Source: Planctomycetota bacterium (lineage in GTDB: Bacteria; Planctomycetota; Phycisphaerae; Sedimentisphaerales; Anaerohalosphaeraceae). Taken from it: a DNA stretch of 37,293 bases. The notes beneath the pieces are model-generated. The model had not been told where the DNA came from. It searched no databases and worked only from the letters and a program-made list of their open reading frames with translations. The position numbers and the translations under genes were made by a program. This document shows positions 9,645 through 18,377 of the stretch, one piece after another. The stretch is from contig JAGLHQ010000098.1 in assembly GCA_023143375.1 (NCBI GenBank), positions 1 to 37,293 on the forward strand. Reading direction: 5' to 3'. Position 1 is the first letter of the stretch; each line of letters begins with the position of its first letter.

Positions 9645-9658
9645 CAATCATGCAAAGT

Positions 9659-11737
9659 TTAGACAGCCACAGGCAGCGAAACAAAGAACTTACTCCCTTT
9701 GCCCGGTTCCGATTCGACCCATGTCCAACCGCTGTTACGATCTAAGGCTCGCTTGGTTATTGTAAGGCCCAGACCCTGGCTATCGGTTGCATCATCCGGA
9801 TTAAGGCGATGGAACAGTTCGAATACTTTACCCTGATGATTCTTATGTATTCCAATACCGTTATCTTCGACGCAATAGATACATTCGCTGTTATCGCATC
9901 TGCCTGTGATATTGATGGAGCCTTTTCTTTCCGGGTCAAAGTACTTTATGGCATTGCCTATGATATTGCTGAATACCTGATTGACAAGCTTTTCGTCACC
10001 CTTACAACCCGGCAACTCTTCGATCGTTACAGATACATCCTGCTCTTTGATCTGGAATGCGAATGTATCTGCTATGTCATGGACCATCTTGTTCATGTCC
10101 AGCGAGTCAATATCGACCTCTTGGCTGCCAACACGAGAAACCTGCAACAGACCGTCAAGAAGCATTTTCATCTTGCTGGTTCCGGCAGATATAAACCCTA
10201 AAGATTCAGGGATTTCTTCATCGATCAAGGGAACTATCCGATGCATTGCTTCATCCCTTACATCAATATCTTTTAATCTCTCTGTAATCTCTCTACAGGT
10301 TTTATTAAGCATATCACTAAAGCCGGTAATATTTACCAGCGGACTCTTAAGATCGTGTGAGGCAATATAAACAATGCTCTTCAACTCTTCGTTCTTGGCA
10401 GAAATATCCTTTAAAAGTTTTTCGCGTTCTTTTTCATTTGTGATTAGTTGCTGGTTAGATGCCTTTAGCTGCTGTTCTGATGACATAAGTTGTTCGTTGA
10501 AAGATCGCAGTTGTTTGTTCTTTTCAATGATCTCTGCCTCCGCCTGCTTGCGCTCGGTGATGTCCATAAAAGTTACAACGGACCCTGTTATTTCGCCATC
10601 GCGTCTTGTAGGATACGACCAGAATTCCGCCGGGAAACTCGTCCCGTCTGCCCGCCACAGAACCTCACCGTCAATATGAACACCCTTTCCAACCTGAAAC
10701 GCCTTATAGATTTGGCATTTCTCGATCGAACAGGCCGACCCGTTGGTATGCGTATGATGAATAACCTCGTGCATGTTTTTGCCAGGAATGTCTTCGGCAC
10801 TATTATATCCAAGCAACTCCAAACAAGCCCGATTGCAGAATGTACAATTGCCATTAAGATCCAAACCGTAAATAGATTCAGCCGTTGAATTGAGCAGCAT
10901 GCGAACCTGCTCCTCGCTTTCCCGAAGTGCCTCCTCGGCACGCTTACGCTCGTCAAGCGATGCCTGAAGGTTCGTGACCATATCATTGAATGAGCCTGCA
11001 AGAAGTGTTAGCTCATCGTTTCCGTCTCGTTTAATATCTACCCTTGCTTTCTCCAGATGATCCAGATCGACTCTCTCGGTTGCTGCGGTCAATATCGACA
11101 AAGGCCTTTTCAAAATAGACTTGAAAATCCACTGAAAAATAAACCACAAGATAGTAATTTTAAAAACAGTCGTAACTACCAGTAATAAAAATCCCAGCTT
11201 CACTCTTCGCAAAATCACAGATTTATTGGAATATATCGTAGCTTCGCCAAGCTGTTTCTTGTCATCATCAAAAGTGTAAACAATTGGAAATCGGTGCTCA
11301 AAAAGTTCGTAATCAGATTCGTCTCCCCGACGATGCATCGAGTGCGTGTGCTTACGGCTCATCATATGAATATGCAGATCAAGCCTGCCAACCTCCCCGT
11401 CCTGTTCAATTATTCCTCCCGTAGTTATACTGTTTCCGCTATCATCGCTGATCTTAACACCAACGATCACAGGTATTTTCAACATTCCTTTCAACGTCAA
11501 ATGCAAGGACTCCTGATCCATTTTCCACATGTCAACCGCCATCGCATGCTCGAACGTTCTTTGAATGTCCTCAAGATCATGGCTGATGTTGTTTTTCTGG
11601 TACCGATATTCCATAACCATATGACTTATCGTCACCACAGCCGCAATAATGATGTATAAAGCGAAAACCACCCGCAGCAACTTTGTTGCTATTGAATGCC
11701 TGCCCCTTACCGTATTTTCCGGTTTCATAGCCCTCAT
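9659..11737 (-). CDS. Membrane sensor histidine kinase with one PAS domain (module 2)
   Basis: A paralogue of the kinase at 5430-7877, 692 residues from ATG at 11737. Order: transmembrane segment at about 20-42, periplasmic region to about 180, second transmembrane segment to about 205, HAMP, one PAS domain at about 280-395, coiled linker, HisKA with phospho-accepting His near residue 461 (ASHDLKSPL) and HATPase with DNGIGI and GQGLGLT. The periplasmic region carries a His/Met-rich loop (HIHMMSRKHTHSMHRR) absent from the paralogue. ATG overlaps the lipoprotein stop as TGATG; GTG at 11740 and ATG at 11728 are alternative starts. No receiver domain and no response regulator are nearby. The binding lipoprotein encoded upstream is the likely periplasmic partner. 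Confidence 0.94.
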   Translation of the reverse strand: MRAMKPENTVRGRHSIATKLLRVVFALYIIIAAVVTISHMVMEYRYQKNNISHDLEDIQRTFEHAMAVDMWKMDQESLHLTLKGMLKIPVIVGVKISDDSGNSITTGGIIEQDGEVGRLDLHIHMMSRKHTHSMHRRGDESDYELFEHRFPIVYTFDDDKKQLGEATIYSNKSVILRRVKLGFLLLVVTTVFKITILWFIFQWIFKSILKRPLSILTAATERVDLDHLEKARVDIKRDGNDELTLLAGSFNDMVTNLQASLDERKRAEEALRESEEQVRMLLNSTAESIYGLDLNGNCTFCNRACLELLGYNSAEDIPGKNMHEVIHHTHTNGSACSIEKCQIYKAFQVGKGVHIDGEVLWRADGTSFPAEFWSYPTRRDGEITGSVVTFMDITERKQAEAEIIEKNKQLRSFNEQLMSSEQQLKASNQQLITNEKEREKLLKDISAKNEELKSIVYIASHDLKSPLVNITGFSDMLNKTCREITERLKDIDVRDEAMHRIVPLIDEEIPESLGFISAGTSKMKMLLDGLLQVSRVGSQEVDIDSLDMNKMVHDIADTFAFQIKEQDVSVTIEELPGCKGDEKLVNQVFSNIIGNAIKYFDPERKGSINITGRCDNSECIYCVEDNGIGIHKNHQGKVFELFHRLNPDDATDSQGLGLTITKRALDRNSGWTWVESEPGKGSKFFVSLPVAV

Positions 11738-12903
11738 CACTCGACGTTGATTCCTTCCATGGCCTCATCCCACAACAATTTTAAACCGTTGCGGTCCCTT
11801 TCTGAATAGGTGTTTTGCAAAATTCGATTCTCGCGGAAGAAATTCGGAGTTCCAATGTGCAATCGTTCCCTTTCTTCAACTGTCAACAGATCGCCGGTGT
11901 TTGTAATTATTGGGGTCAGTGACATCAATCGCGTTATATGATTAATCTGATATTCAGTTGAGAGAAATCTATTGATGCACTCCTCAGCCACCTTCTTAAG
12001 AAATGGCTTATCAGCCAGCGTCCAGGTGATCGTATAATTATCGATCCAGCATGACGTACCCTCTTTCGGCTCAGCCATTTTCCAAAGCTCACCTCTTTCC
12101 TTTAGCCCGCTCATCGAGTCGCCCCACGCTGTAGCCAAAGGCTTACCGGCAAGATCGTCAACTCTGTCAGCACCGATCCAGAAAGAGTGAGCACCGGCAG
12201 CCAGTTGCCTCAACTTATCTTTAAACTCCTTGTTGTTTAGTGCATCGTAACTGCTGACCGATTCTTTCGGATACCCCAACGCCAATGCGGTAATGTTACA
12301 GTTATATATATATTCGTTTGCACCTATGACATACTTGCCCTTGAAACGCGGTTCCCATAGTATATTCCAACTGGAAGGCTCCTCTTTCAGTATGCCGGTG
12401 TTGTACGCCAGCCCGTAAGGACCATGGCTAACCGGCGATGCATACACCTTTCCGTCACTACACAGGTACTCCGCGTTTTGCAGAGTAGGTATCACATTCT
12501 TGAAGTTGGGTATGTTCTTCAGATCAAGCGGCAAAAGAAGCCCGTTCTCGATGTATTTGTATCGCTCGTCTCTAAAATGATGATGCGTCAGCAAAACCAG
12601 ATCAACGCGCTTGCTCCTTATTAATTTATACCAATCATCAGGACCGGACAAATACACCAGCTGTACTTTCACTTTTCGTCCGTACTTCGTTTCGATATAT
12701 TTCTCGAAATCTTCGACAAATTGTTTTGGAGTGTGCCCCTCCCCAGTCAGAATTCGCAAAACATCCTCTTGAACCGAAACAGGCTGAGCCTCCGCCTGGC
12801 CTTGCTCGCCAGCCCGCTGCGGAGCTTTCTTACGGCATCCCACCGCAAGAACAAGGCATGACAAAATAATTAACACGATAATTGACTCAAAACGGTGATT
12901 CAT
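11737..12903 (-). CDS. PotD-like periplasmic binding lipoprotein (module 2)
   Basis: A 388-residue paralogue, of identical length, of the protein at 7874-9040. The lipobox is LAVGC with Cys23. The same landmarks recur: [51 protein letters not shown]. The N-terminal lobe is less conserved (EDVLRILTGEGHTPKQFV here against [18 protein letters not shown]), so the ligand may differ. No ABC permease or ATPase gene accompanies it. ATG at 12903 has AAGGGG upstream. The gene ends inside the start of the kinase gene. It is divergent from the cysteine synthase gene. Confidence 0.92.
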   Translation of the reverse strand: MNHRFESIIVLIILSCLVLAVGCRKKAPQRAGEQGQAEAQPVSVQEDVLRILTGEGHTPKQFVEDFEKYIETKYGRKVKVQLVYLSGPDDWYKLIRSKRVDLVLLTHHHFRDERYKYIENGLLLPLDLKNIPNFKNVIPTLQNAEYLCSDGKVYASPVSHGPYGLAYNTGILKEEPSSWNILWEPRFKGKYVIGANEYIYNCNITALALGYPKESVSSYDALNNKEFKDKLRQLAAGAHSFWIGADRVDDLAGKPLATAWGDSMSGLKERGELWKMAEPKEGTSCWIDNYTITWTLADKPFLKKVAEECINRFLSTEYQINHITRLMSLTPIITNTGDLLTVEERERLHIGTPNFFRENRILQNTYSERDRNGLKLLWDEAMEGINVE

Positions 12904-12945
12904 GGTTTTCCCCTTAGAATGCTCAACATTTTACAAAACCTCGAT

Positions 12946-12999
12946 ACTTATCGACAAAACCCGGAGGCGTCTTGAGGATAATCCTCATTCAAACAACGG
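12946..12999 (-). promoter_or_regulatory. Conserved upstream element of sensory operon 2
   Basis: This copy matches 9597-9644. At its centre, 12973-12987, is the perfect inverted repeat TGAGGATAATCCTCA (7-base arms around one base), a plausible operator for a dimeric regulator. It ends 43 bases before the lipoprotein start codon. The adjoining 13000-13110 is AT-rich and shows nothing else I can name. Confidence 0.55.
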
Positions 13000-13110
13000 T
13001 TTTTTAGGGTTGCCCCGCAAAATAAAAACCGCAAAAAAACCACGCTTTTTCCCGCAATTCTCTAAAAAACACCATTTTTACCACTCCGATATTTTTTTTT
13101 GTTGTTTTTT

Positions 13111-13119
13111 TGCTATAAT
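13111..13119 (+). promoter_or_regulatory. Extended -10 promoter of the cysteine synthase gene
   Basis: TGC followed by the perfect hexamer TATAAT (13114-13119). No good -35 is present; the upstream stretch is T-rich. The predicted transcription start near 13126 leaves a leader of about 28 bases that carries the AGGAG ribosome site. Confidence 0.7.
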
Positions 13120-13153
13120 ACAGAGGTTAATCAATCGCATCAGGAGAATATTA

Positions 13154-14062
13154 ATGTCAATACTATCTTCAATCGGCAATACACCGCTTGTGGAGTTGAA
13201 AAAGCTTAACGAAAACCCGAACGTCAAAGTCTTCGCCAAACTCGAAGGCTCAAACCCGGGCGGATCGATAAAGGACCGCCCTGCGCTGTATATGATCGAA
13301 AAAGCCGAAGAGACCGGCGAACTGACCAAAGACAAGATCATCATAGAGCCAACCTCTGGAAACACCGGCATCGCACTTGCAATGATCGGAGCGGCAAAGG
13401 GGTACAAAGTAAAACTAACACTCCCCGGATGTGTCAGTTCCGAAAGACGCTCGATTCTCGAAGCCTTCGGCGCTGAGGTCGTAATCACAAAAGCGTGCCA
13501 CAAGACCGACGGAGCAATACGTAAGTGCCATGAGCTATACGCCGCCAATCCCGACAAATACTTCTTCCCAAACCAGTTCGCAAATCCAAATAACCCGCTT
13601 AGCCACTATGAAACAACGGCACCGGAGATATTCGATCAAACCGACGGAAAGATAGACGTTTTCATTGCAGGCATGGGAACGACAGGGACGCTTATGGGAA
13701 TATCGAAATTTTTCCGTGAGCAGGCTAAAAACATTAAGATCATTGGAGTAGAGCCTACCCTCAACCACACAATACAAGGTCTTAAAAATATGAAAGAAGC
13801 AATTGTGCCCGATATTTATGACACAGATATGCTTGACGATATAATCGTAATGGAAGACGAAGAAGCCTTTGAAATAACAAAAAGACTTGCCGTAGAAGAA
13901 GGTATCTTCGCCGGTATCTCAAGCGGAGCCGCTATCGCCGGGGCTCTTCGCGTCGCAAAACAGATGGACTCCGGCGTCATCGTTACCATCATCCCAGACA
14001 GAGGAGACCGTTACCTGAGCACCAACCTCTTCCGCTCAGTATGCGCCGAATGCCCCCCGTAA
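13154..14062 (+). CDS. Cysteine synthase (CysK/CysM family)
   Basis: A 302-residue PLP-dependent enzyme that makes cysteine from O-acetylserine (or a related activated serine) and sulfide. The PLP lysine is Lys40 in NPGGSIKDRPA; the phosphate loop PTSGNTGIALA is at 66-76. MGTTGTLMG and the C-terminal SSGAAIAG also fit. The start is ATG at 13154 with AGGAG upstream; an open frame extends to 12902 but lies before the promoter and has no conserved content. The short C-terminus, ending in CAECPP, and the LTLPGCVSSERR segment look closer to CysM than to CysK. It is not in an operon with other sulfur genes. Confidence 0.93.
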   Translation: MSILSSIGNTPLVELKKLNENPNVKVFAKLEGSNPGGSIKDRPALYMIEKAEETGELTKDKIIIEPTSGNTGIALAMIGAAKGYKVKLTLPGCVSSERRSILEAFGAEVVITKACHKTDGAIRKCHELYAANPDKYFFPNQFANPNNPLSHYETTAPEIFDQTDGKIDVFIAGMGTTGTLMGISKFFREQAKNIKIIGVEPTLNHTIQGLKNMKEAIVPDIYDTDMLDDIIVMEDEEAFEITKRLAVEEGIFAGISSGAAIAGALRVAKQMDSGVIVTIIPDRGDRYLSTNLFRSVCAECPP

Positions 14063-14195
14063 CACAGGCTTTCGCATCAAAACTACCGATCATCGCAAAA
14101 AACTTGTTGTTTCAACGCTTTTTTTGTCGAAATAACTGCGTATCCGGTGTATTAATGCCATCATTAAAGTAAATTTTCCAAAGGAACAGGCAAGA

Positions 14196-15923
14196 ATGGA
14201 CAATGCAAGCAACAACGAAACGAACGAAAATACCAACGAATCGCTGGATTTTATCCGCGCGGAGATCGCTGACGATATTAAGAACAATCTAAACGACGGA
14301 CGGGTGCATACCCGTTTCCCCCCCGAACCCAACGGCAGGCTCCACATCGGACACGCAAAGGCATTTTGCCTTAACTTCTCCATCGCAAAAGAGTTCGGCG
14401 GAAAATGCAACCTGCGATTCGACGACACCAACCCGATCAAGGAAGAACAGGAACACGTAGAGGCGATAATGGAAGACGTCAAGTGGATCGGATGGGACTG
14501 GGAGGACCGGCTCTATTTCGCATCGGACTACTTCGACCAGATGTATGAATGGGCGAGGCAATTAATAAAAGACGGAAAAGCCTACGTCTGCGACCTTACA
14601 CCGGAGCAAACCCGCGAGCACCGCGGCTCACTAAAGGAGCAAGGAAAGGAAAGCTCATACCGCAACCGCGACATCTCAGAAAGCCTGGACCTGTTTGAAA
14701 AAATGAAAAACGGCCAGTTCCCCGACGGCACCCGCTGTCTTAAAGCAAAGATCGACATGACCAGCCCAAACATCAACATGCGCGACCCGGTCATGTACCG
14801 CATCCTCCACGCAACGCATCACCGCACAGCGGACAAGTGGTGCATCTACCCGATGTACGATTGGGCGCACGGGCTCGAAGACTCCATCGAAGGAATAACC
14901 CATTCGCTTTGCTCGCTGGAGTTCGAGAACCACCGCCCGCTATACGACTGGTTCATCGACCAACTGAACATCCACCACCCGAAGCAAAGAGAGTTCGCCC
15001 GGCTGAACCTTACATATACGGTAATGAGCAAACGCAAACTCGCAAGGCTCGTCGAAGGCAACCACGTCATCGGCTGGGACGACCCGCGAATGCCCACCAT
15101 CTCCGGCCTGCGACGAAGAGGATACAGCCCAGCAGCCATACGCAACTTCTGCAAAACCATCGGCATCGCAAAAACAGACAGCACGATAGACTTAGCCTTG
15201 CTGGAGCATTGCCTCCGTGACAACCTTAACGCAACATCGAATCGTGTCATGGCCGTCGTCAACCCGCTAAAAGTCGTCATAACAAACTATCCCGACGACC
15301 AGGTCGAAGAGCTTGAAGCCATCAACAACCCGCAGGACGAATCTGCCGGAACACGCAAGGTTCACTTTACAAAAGAACTCTACATCGAGCGTGAAGACTT
15401 CATGGAAGACGCTCCGAGAAAATTCTTCCGCCTGTCTGTGGGCAGAGAAGTACGCCTGCGATACGCATACTTCGTAACCTGCACCGACGTCGTAAAAGAC
15501 GAAAACGGCCAGGTCACCGAACTGCACTGCACGTATGACCCAGCCACAAAAGGCGGCGACGCACCGGACGGCCGAAAAGTAAAAGGAACCATCCACTGGG
15601 TAAGCACCACAGAATCGTTAAAGGCGAAAGTAAACGCTTGCGACAACCTGTTCACAAAAGAAAACCCGGAAGCAACCGAAGATGGACAGGACTTCATAGA
15701 CAACCTTAACCCCGACTCGCTAAGCGTTCTGGAAAACTGCTTTGTGGAAAAATCACTGGCAAACACAACGCCGGGTGATCGCTACCAGTTTGAAAGGCTC
15801 GGATACTTCTGCACAGACACCGAAAGCAGCGAGGGGAATCTTGTCTTCAACAAAACCGTCGGCTTGCGAGACACCTGGGCAAAACTGAAAAAACAAAAAC
15901 AGAACGCACCGAAGAAAAAATAG
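14196..15923 (+). CDS. glnS: Glutaminyl-tRNA synthetase
   Basis: GlnRS, 575 residues, charges tRNA-Gln directly. The HIGH motif lies in [16 protein letters not shown] with HIGH at residues 50-53; the KMSKS-type motif is VMSKRKL starting at 276. [16 protein letters not shown] and [14 protein letters not shown] are family hallmarks, and the two-part beta-barrel anticodon domain follows. The tail is lysine-rich ([11 protein letters not shown]). ATG at 14196 has AAGGA about 10 bases upstream. Codons ending in C are strongly favoured, in contrast to the giant protease gene at 24155. The presence of both GlnRS and GluRS suggests the amidotransferase route is not needed for Gln-tRNA. Confidence 0.97.
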   Translation: MDNASNNETNENTNESLDFIRAEIADDIKNNLNDGRVHTRFPPEPNGRLHIGHAKAFCLNFSIAKEFGGKCNLRFDDTNPIKEEQEHVEAIMEDVKWIGWDWEDRLYFASDYFDQMYEWARQLIKDGKAYVCDLTPEQTREHRGSLKEQGKESSYRNRDISESLDLFEKMKNGQFPDGTRCLKAKIDMTSPNINMRDPVMYRILHATHHRTADKWCIYPMYDWAHGLEDSIEGITHSLCSLEFENHRPLYDWFIDQLNIHHPKQREFARLNLTYTVMSKRKLARLVEGNHVIGWDDPRMPTISGLRRRGYSPAAIRNFCKTIGIAKTDSTIDLALLEHCLRDNLNATSNRVMAVVNPLKVVITNYPDDQVEELEAINNPQDESAGTRKVHFTKELYIEREDFMEDAPRKFFRLSVGREVRLRYAYFVTCTDVVKDENGQVTELHCTYDPATKGGDAPDGRKVKGTIHWVSTTESLKAKVNACDNLFTKENPEATEDGQDFIDNLNPDSLSVLENCFVEKSLANTTPGDRYQFERLGYFCTDTESSEGNLVFNKTVGLRDTWAKLKKQKQNAPKKK

Positions 15924-15930
15924 TAAAATC

Positions 15931-15964
15931 CGTAGGATGGGCAAATCTTTTGCCCATGCGGTTA
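15931..15964 (+). repeat. Dispersed repeat B, copy 1 (GTAGGATGGGCAA...TTGCCCATGCGGTT)
   Basis: An imperfect palindrome (ATGGGCAAA-TCTT-TTGCCCAT) flanked by CGTAGG and GCGGTTA. Related copies lie at 18223-18256 and, inverted, at 35243-35273. It fills the gap between the ends of two convergent genes and abuts the stop codon of the TauE-like permease gene, so it may also act as a bidirectional transcript end. Confidence 0.75.
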
Positions 15965-16771
15965 CTAAATGCCCGGTTGGACCGTCAGCATCTTTATCGC
16001 CGAAAGCAGCACCACGACGATGAACACTGCGCGTACAACTTTTTTTGGCAGGATGTGCATTGAGTGTCCGCCGATGTAGCCTCCGATAAACGCCGTCGGG
16101 ATAACGCACGCTGCTATCTTAAGCGATTCGACAATACTGATCCCATGGCTTGCAAGCGTTGCGTTTTTATAAATAGCTCCGGCAAACGACGAGCAAATGA
16201 TTACCGCCGCCGAGTTACTCATCGCCCTTTTGATGGGGATCTTCAAGGCAAGCTGTTGCAATATCGTTGCCACCGACCCGCCGCCGATACCCAGCAAACC
16301 GCCGCACACACCCGTAAGCAAGCCGACGCCAAAAGCTTTTCCCTCGTCGTATTTCAGTTCGGGAACCGCAGCGTCATAGCCGCCATCGCTGCTCTTGCGA
16401 AAAAGTTTAACAACGCTCATCACTCCTACATAAAGCAAAAAGCCCCCGAACACCCTCGCCAGCAGGTAGCTGTTTTCGCCCTGGAACAATTTGCTGTTGC
16501 TAACTGCAACGCCTATTGCGGTACCGATCAATGCTCCGGGGATGAGCCATTTGATAACAGATGGAACGATGGCCCTGGCTTTGTGATGCGCAATAACCGC
16601 TGCCGCTGAAACAAAGAATATGCATATCATACAAGCCGCCTGGTACAGGTGCTGGTTTTCACCGCCGATAAGCACCAGTGCAGGTATCATGATTATTCCG
16701 CCGCCGATACCGATAAGCCCGCCAAAAAGCCCCATCACCAAACCGACCAGGATCAAAAGAAGATATTCCAT
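15965..16771 (-). CDS. TauE/SafE-family membrane permease
   Basis: A 268-residue polytopic inner-membrane protein with about eight hydrophobic segments. It has the two glycine-rich half-repeats of the family: GLFGGLIGIGGGIIMIPAL near the N-terminus and GVCGGLLGIGGGSVATI in the middle. Members are linked to export or uptake of sulfite and organosulfonates; the substrate here is unknown. ATG at 16771 overlaps the trpC stop codon (TAATG), so it is translated with trpC. An upstream in-frame start would lie inside trpC and adds only a non-conserved charged stretch. No sulfur gene is adjacent on this strand, although the cysteine synthase gene lies about 2 kb away. Confidence 0.92.
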   Translation of the reverse strand: MEYLLLILVGLVMGLFGGLIGIGGGIIMIPALVLIGGENQHLYQAACMICIFFVSAAAVIAHHKARAIVPSVIKWLIPGALIGTAIGVAVSNSKLFQGENSYLLARVFGGFLLYVGVMSVVKLFRKSSDGGYDAAVPELKYDEGKAFGVGLLTGVCGGLLGIGGGSVATILQQLALKIPIKRAMSNSAAVIICSSFAGAIYKNATLASHGISIVESLKIAACVIPTAFIGGYIGGHSMHILPKKVVRAVFIVVVLLSAIKMLTVQPGI

Positions 16772-17586
16772 TACTTGGCGCCCGCTCCGAATAACTCCAC
16801 AAATTTTTCCTCGATGCTTTCGCTTTCGCAAAGCGTCTGCCCGATAAGCACCGCGCCAACGCCGACGGCGATCATCTTCTCAACGTCGGCCCGAGTTTTT
16901 ATCCCGCTCTCAGCGACAAGACACTTCTTATCGTCGGCCAGCTCAGCCAGCCGAGCAGTGTTATTGATATCGACCTCCATCGTCGTAAGATCTCGGTTGT
17001 TGATCCCCATCACGCTGTAATGCTCCTGCGGAAACCCCAGCAAACTTCGCATCTGCAGCAACGCATCTGCCGAGTGCACCTCGATCAGCGCCGTCATCGT
17101 AAGCTGGTTGGCAAGTATCAGCAGGTCCATAAGCTCCCCCGGCTTCAGCGCCTCGGCGATCAGCAGCACCGCGTCTGCGCCCGCTGCCCGCGCCTCGTAC
17201 ACTTGATACTTATCGACGATAAATTCCTTACGCATCACCGGAACACCCACCGCCGCTTTCACAACCGTTACATATTCAAGCTTTCCCTGAAAATACTTCT
17301 CATCGGTCAGCACGCTTATAGCGTCCGCTCCGCAAGCCTGGTAAGTCGTTGCGATTCTTTCCGGATCGAAATCTTCGCGGATGATCCCCGCAGACGGCGA
17401 CGCCTTCTTTATTTCTGCAATAACGTTTAATCCGCGCCGGTTTTTTTTCGTAACAGCGTTAAAAAAGTTACGGCATTTCGGCATGCTTCCTGCCTTAGCC
17501 ATCAGACTGTCGATCGCGACGACCTCTTTTTGCCGGGCAACCTCAACGCGTTTATCGGCGATTATCTTGTCAAGTATGTTGCTCAT
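16771..17586 (-). CDS. trpC: Indole-3-glycerol-phosphate synthase
   Basis: A 271-residue TIM-barrel enzyme converting carboxyphenylamino-deoxyribulose phosphate to indole-3-glycerol phosphate in tryptophan synthesis. Diagnostic segments are VIAEIKKASPSAGII (residues 55-69), VLTDEKYFQG, VMRKEFIVDKYQVYEARAAGADAVLL (two adjacent conserved strands), GINNRDL and ESGI near the phosphate-binding end. The ribosome site before ATG 17586 is weak. No other trp gene is in the window; instead it is coupled to a TauE-like permease gene by a one-base overlap. Confidence 0.96.
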   Translation of the reverse strand: MSNILDKIIADKRVEVARQKEVVAIDSLMAKAGSMPKCRNFFNAVTKKNRRGLNVIAEIKKASPSAGIIREDFDPERIATTYQACGADAISVLTDEKYFQGKLEYVTVVKAAVGVPVMRKEFIVDKYQVYEARAAGADAVLLIAEALKPGELMDLLILANQLTMTALIEVHSADALLQMRSLLGFPQEHYSVMGINNRDLTTMEVDINNTARLAELADDKKCLVAESGIKTRADVEKMIAVGVGAVLIGQTLCESESIEEKFVELFGAGAK

Positions 17587-17682
17587 AATTAACTATCACA
17601 ATAAAACTGATATTTATACGTGGTCCTCTCTTACTGTGAAACTTACGATTCGTCAGCGCAAACGGAAGAAACACCATTGGTG

Positions 17683-18105
17683 TTAATCTTCCTGTACCGT
17701 CGGTTCGCTGGTAACCTTTACAAACACCATCCGCAATTGATGCAACGCACTTTGCAGAAGCTTCGCCTCCTCATCGCTGATGTTGCCCTTGGTCTTTTCC
17801 TCGATGACGCCAAGCATGTCGATGTTGTACTTAGCCATCGCAAAGTCTGTCGGCGTATCCTGATCCGCTTCGGTCCTGATAACTCCCATCGCAAAGAACG
17901 CCTGCGTCGTCAGCATACTAACCAACCCCGAAAAATCCGCGTCCGGCAGTTGCTGGGGATGCTCAGCCGCCTGCTTTTCGGCAGCTTCCTTTTCCTTCTT
18001 TTCCAGATCGGCCTCTTTAGCAAGCTCTTCCTTTTCCTTTTGAGCCTCTGCCTTCCAGTCCTCGTCGATTATGATCTTTTTCTCGTCCTTTTTTTTCTCT
18101 GCCAT
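17683..18105 (-). CDS. DUF1844 domain protein
   Basis: A 140-residue cytoplasmic protein. A charged, coiled N-terminal half (about 50 residues of Lys/Glu/Ala) precedes the conserved DUF1844 core: DFSGLVSMLTTQAFFAMG, then AMAKYNIDMLGVIEEKTKGN and SDEEAKLLQ. Function is not known; such proteins recur in planctomycetes and deltaproteobacteria. ATG at 18105 has AAGGTGG upstream. A small hairpin AACACCATTGGTGTT covers the stop codon region (17671-17685). Confidence 0.88.
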   Translation of the reverse strand: MAEKKKDEKKIIIDEDWKAEAQKEKEELAKEADLEKKEKEAAEKQAAEHPQQLPDADFSGLVSMLTTQAFFAMGVIRTEADQDTPTDFAMAKYNIDMLGVIEEKTKGNISDEEAKLLQSALHQLRMVFVKVTSEPTVQED

Positions 18106-18152
18106 GATACCACCTTATATCTTTATATTTTAGCCAGGTCACAGACACAACT

Positions 18153-18198
18153 TGTCATCCCAGCGAAAGTCGTAGATGCCTTAGGTGCTGGGATCCAT
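18153..18198 (+). repeat. Dispersed repeat A, copy 1
   Basis: TGTCATCCCAGCGAAAG at one end and CTGGGATCCAT at the other enclose TCGTAGATGCCTTAGGTG. The arms pair to form a stem. The design matches the shorter TGTCATTCCTGCGAAAGCAGGAATCCA-type units near 36250-36866, with an enlarged loop. A second copy, inverted and with extra loop sequence, is at 35168-35229. In both places repeat B lies next to it. Confidence 0.75.
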
Positions 18199-18222
18199 TT
18201 ATACAATTACAACTTGCTTCAA

Positions 18223-18256
18223 CGTAGGATGGGCAACTTGTTGCCCATGCGGTTGT
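18223..18256 (+). repeat. Dispersed repeat B, copy 2
   Basis: CGTAGGATGGGCAACTTG and TTGCCCATGCGGTTGT form an imperfect palindrome. It lies 25 bases after repeat A copy 1; the A-B pair recurs in inverted order at 35168-35273. Confidence 0.75.
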
Positions 18257-18277
18257 AACATGCTGCCCGCCGGGTGC

Positions 18278-18302
18278 CACGGTCAAGCTGAGCTTGACCG
18301 TG
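18278..18302. repeat. Perfect palindrome CACGGTCAAGCT/AGCTTGACCGTG
   Basis: Two 12-base arms around a single G. On the plus strand it is followed by TTTT. Together with repeats A and B, a TAACCC-GGGTTA hairpin (18310-18325) and a CTCGCC-GGCGAG hairpin (about 18337-18351), it makes 18150-18377 a dense palindrome cluster between the DUF1844 gene and smpB. Confidence 0.65.
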
Positions 18303-18355
18303 TTTTCCCTAACCCAGAAAGGGTTATAAAATCAGCCTCGCCAACGGCGAGTTCT

Positions 18356-18377
18356 ATTACGAATCACGAATCACTAT
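18356..18377. repeat. ACGAATCACGAATC dispersed repeat, copy 2
   Basis: Identical over 22 bases to 2610-2631. It contains the smpB stop codon (TAG, 18374-18376 on the minus strand). Confidence 0.7.
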
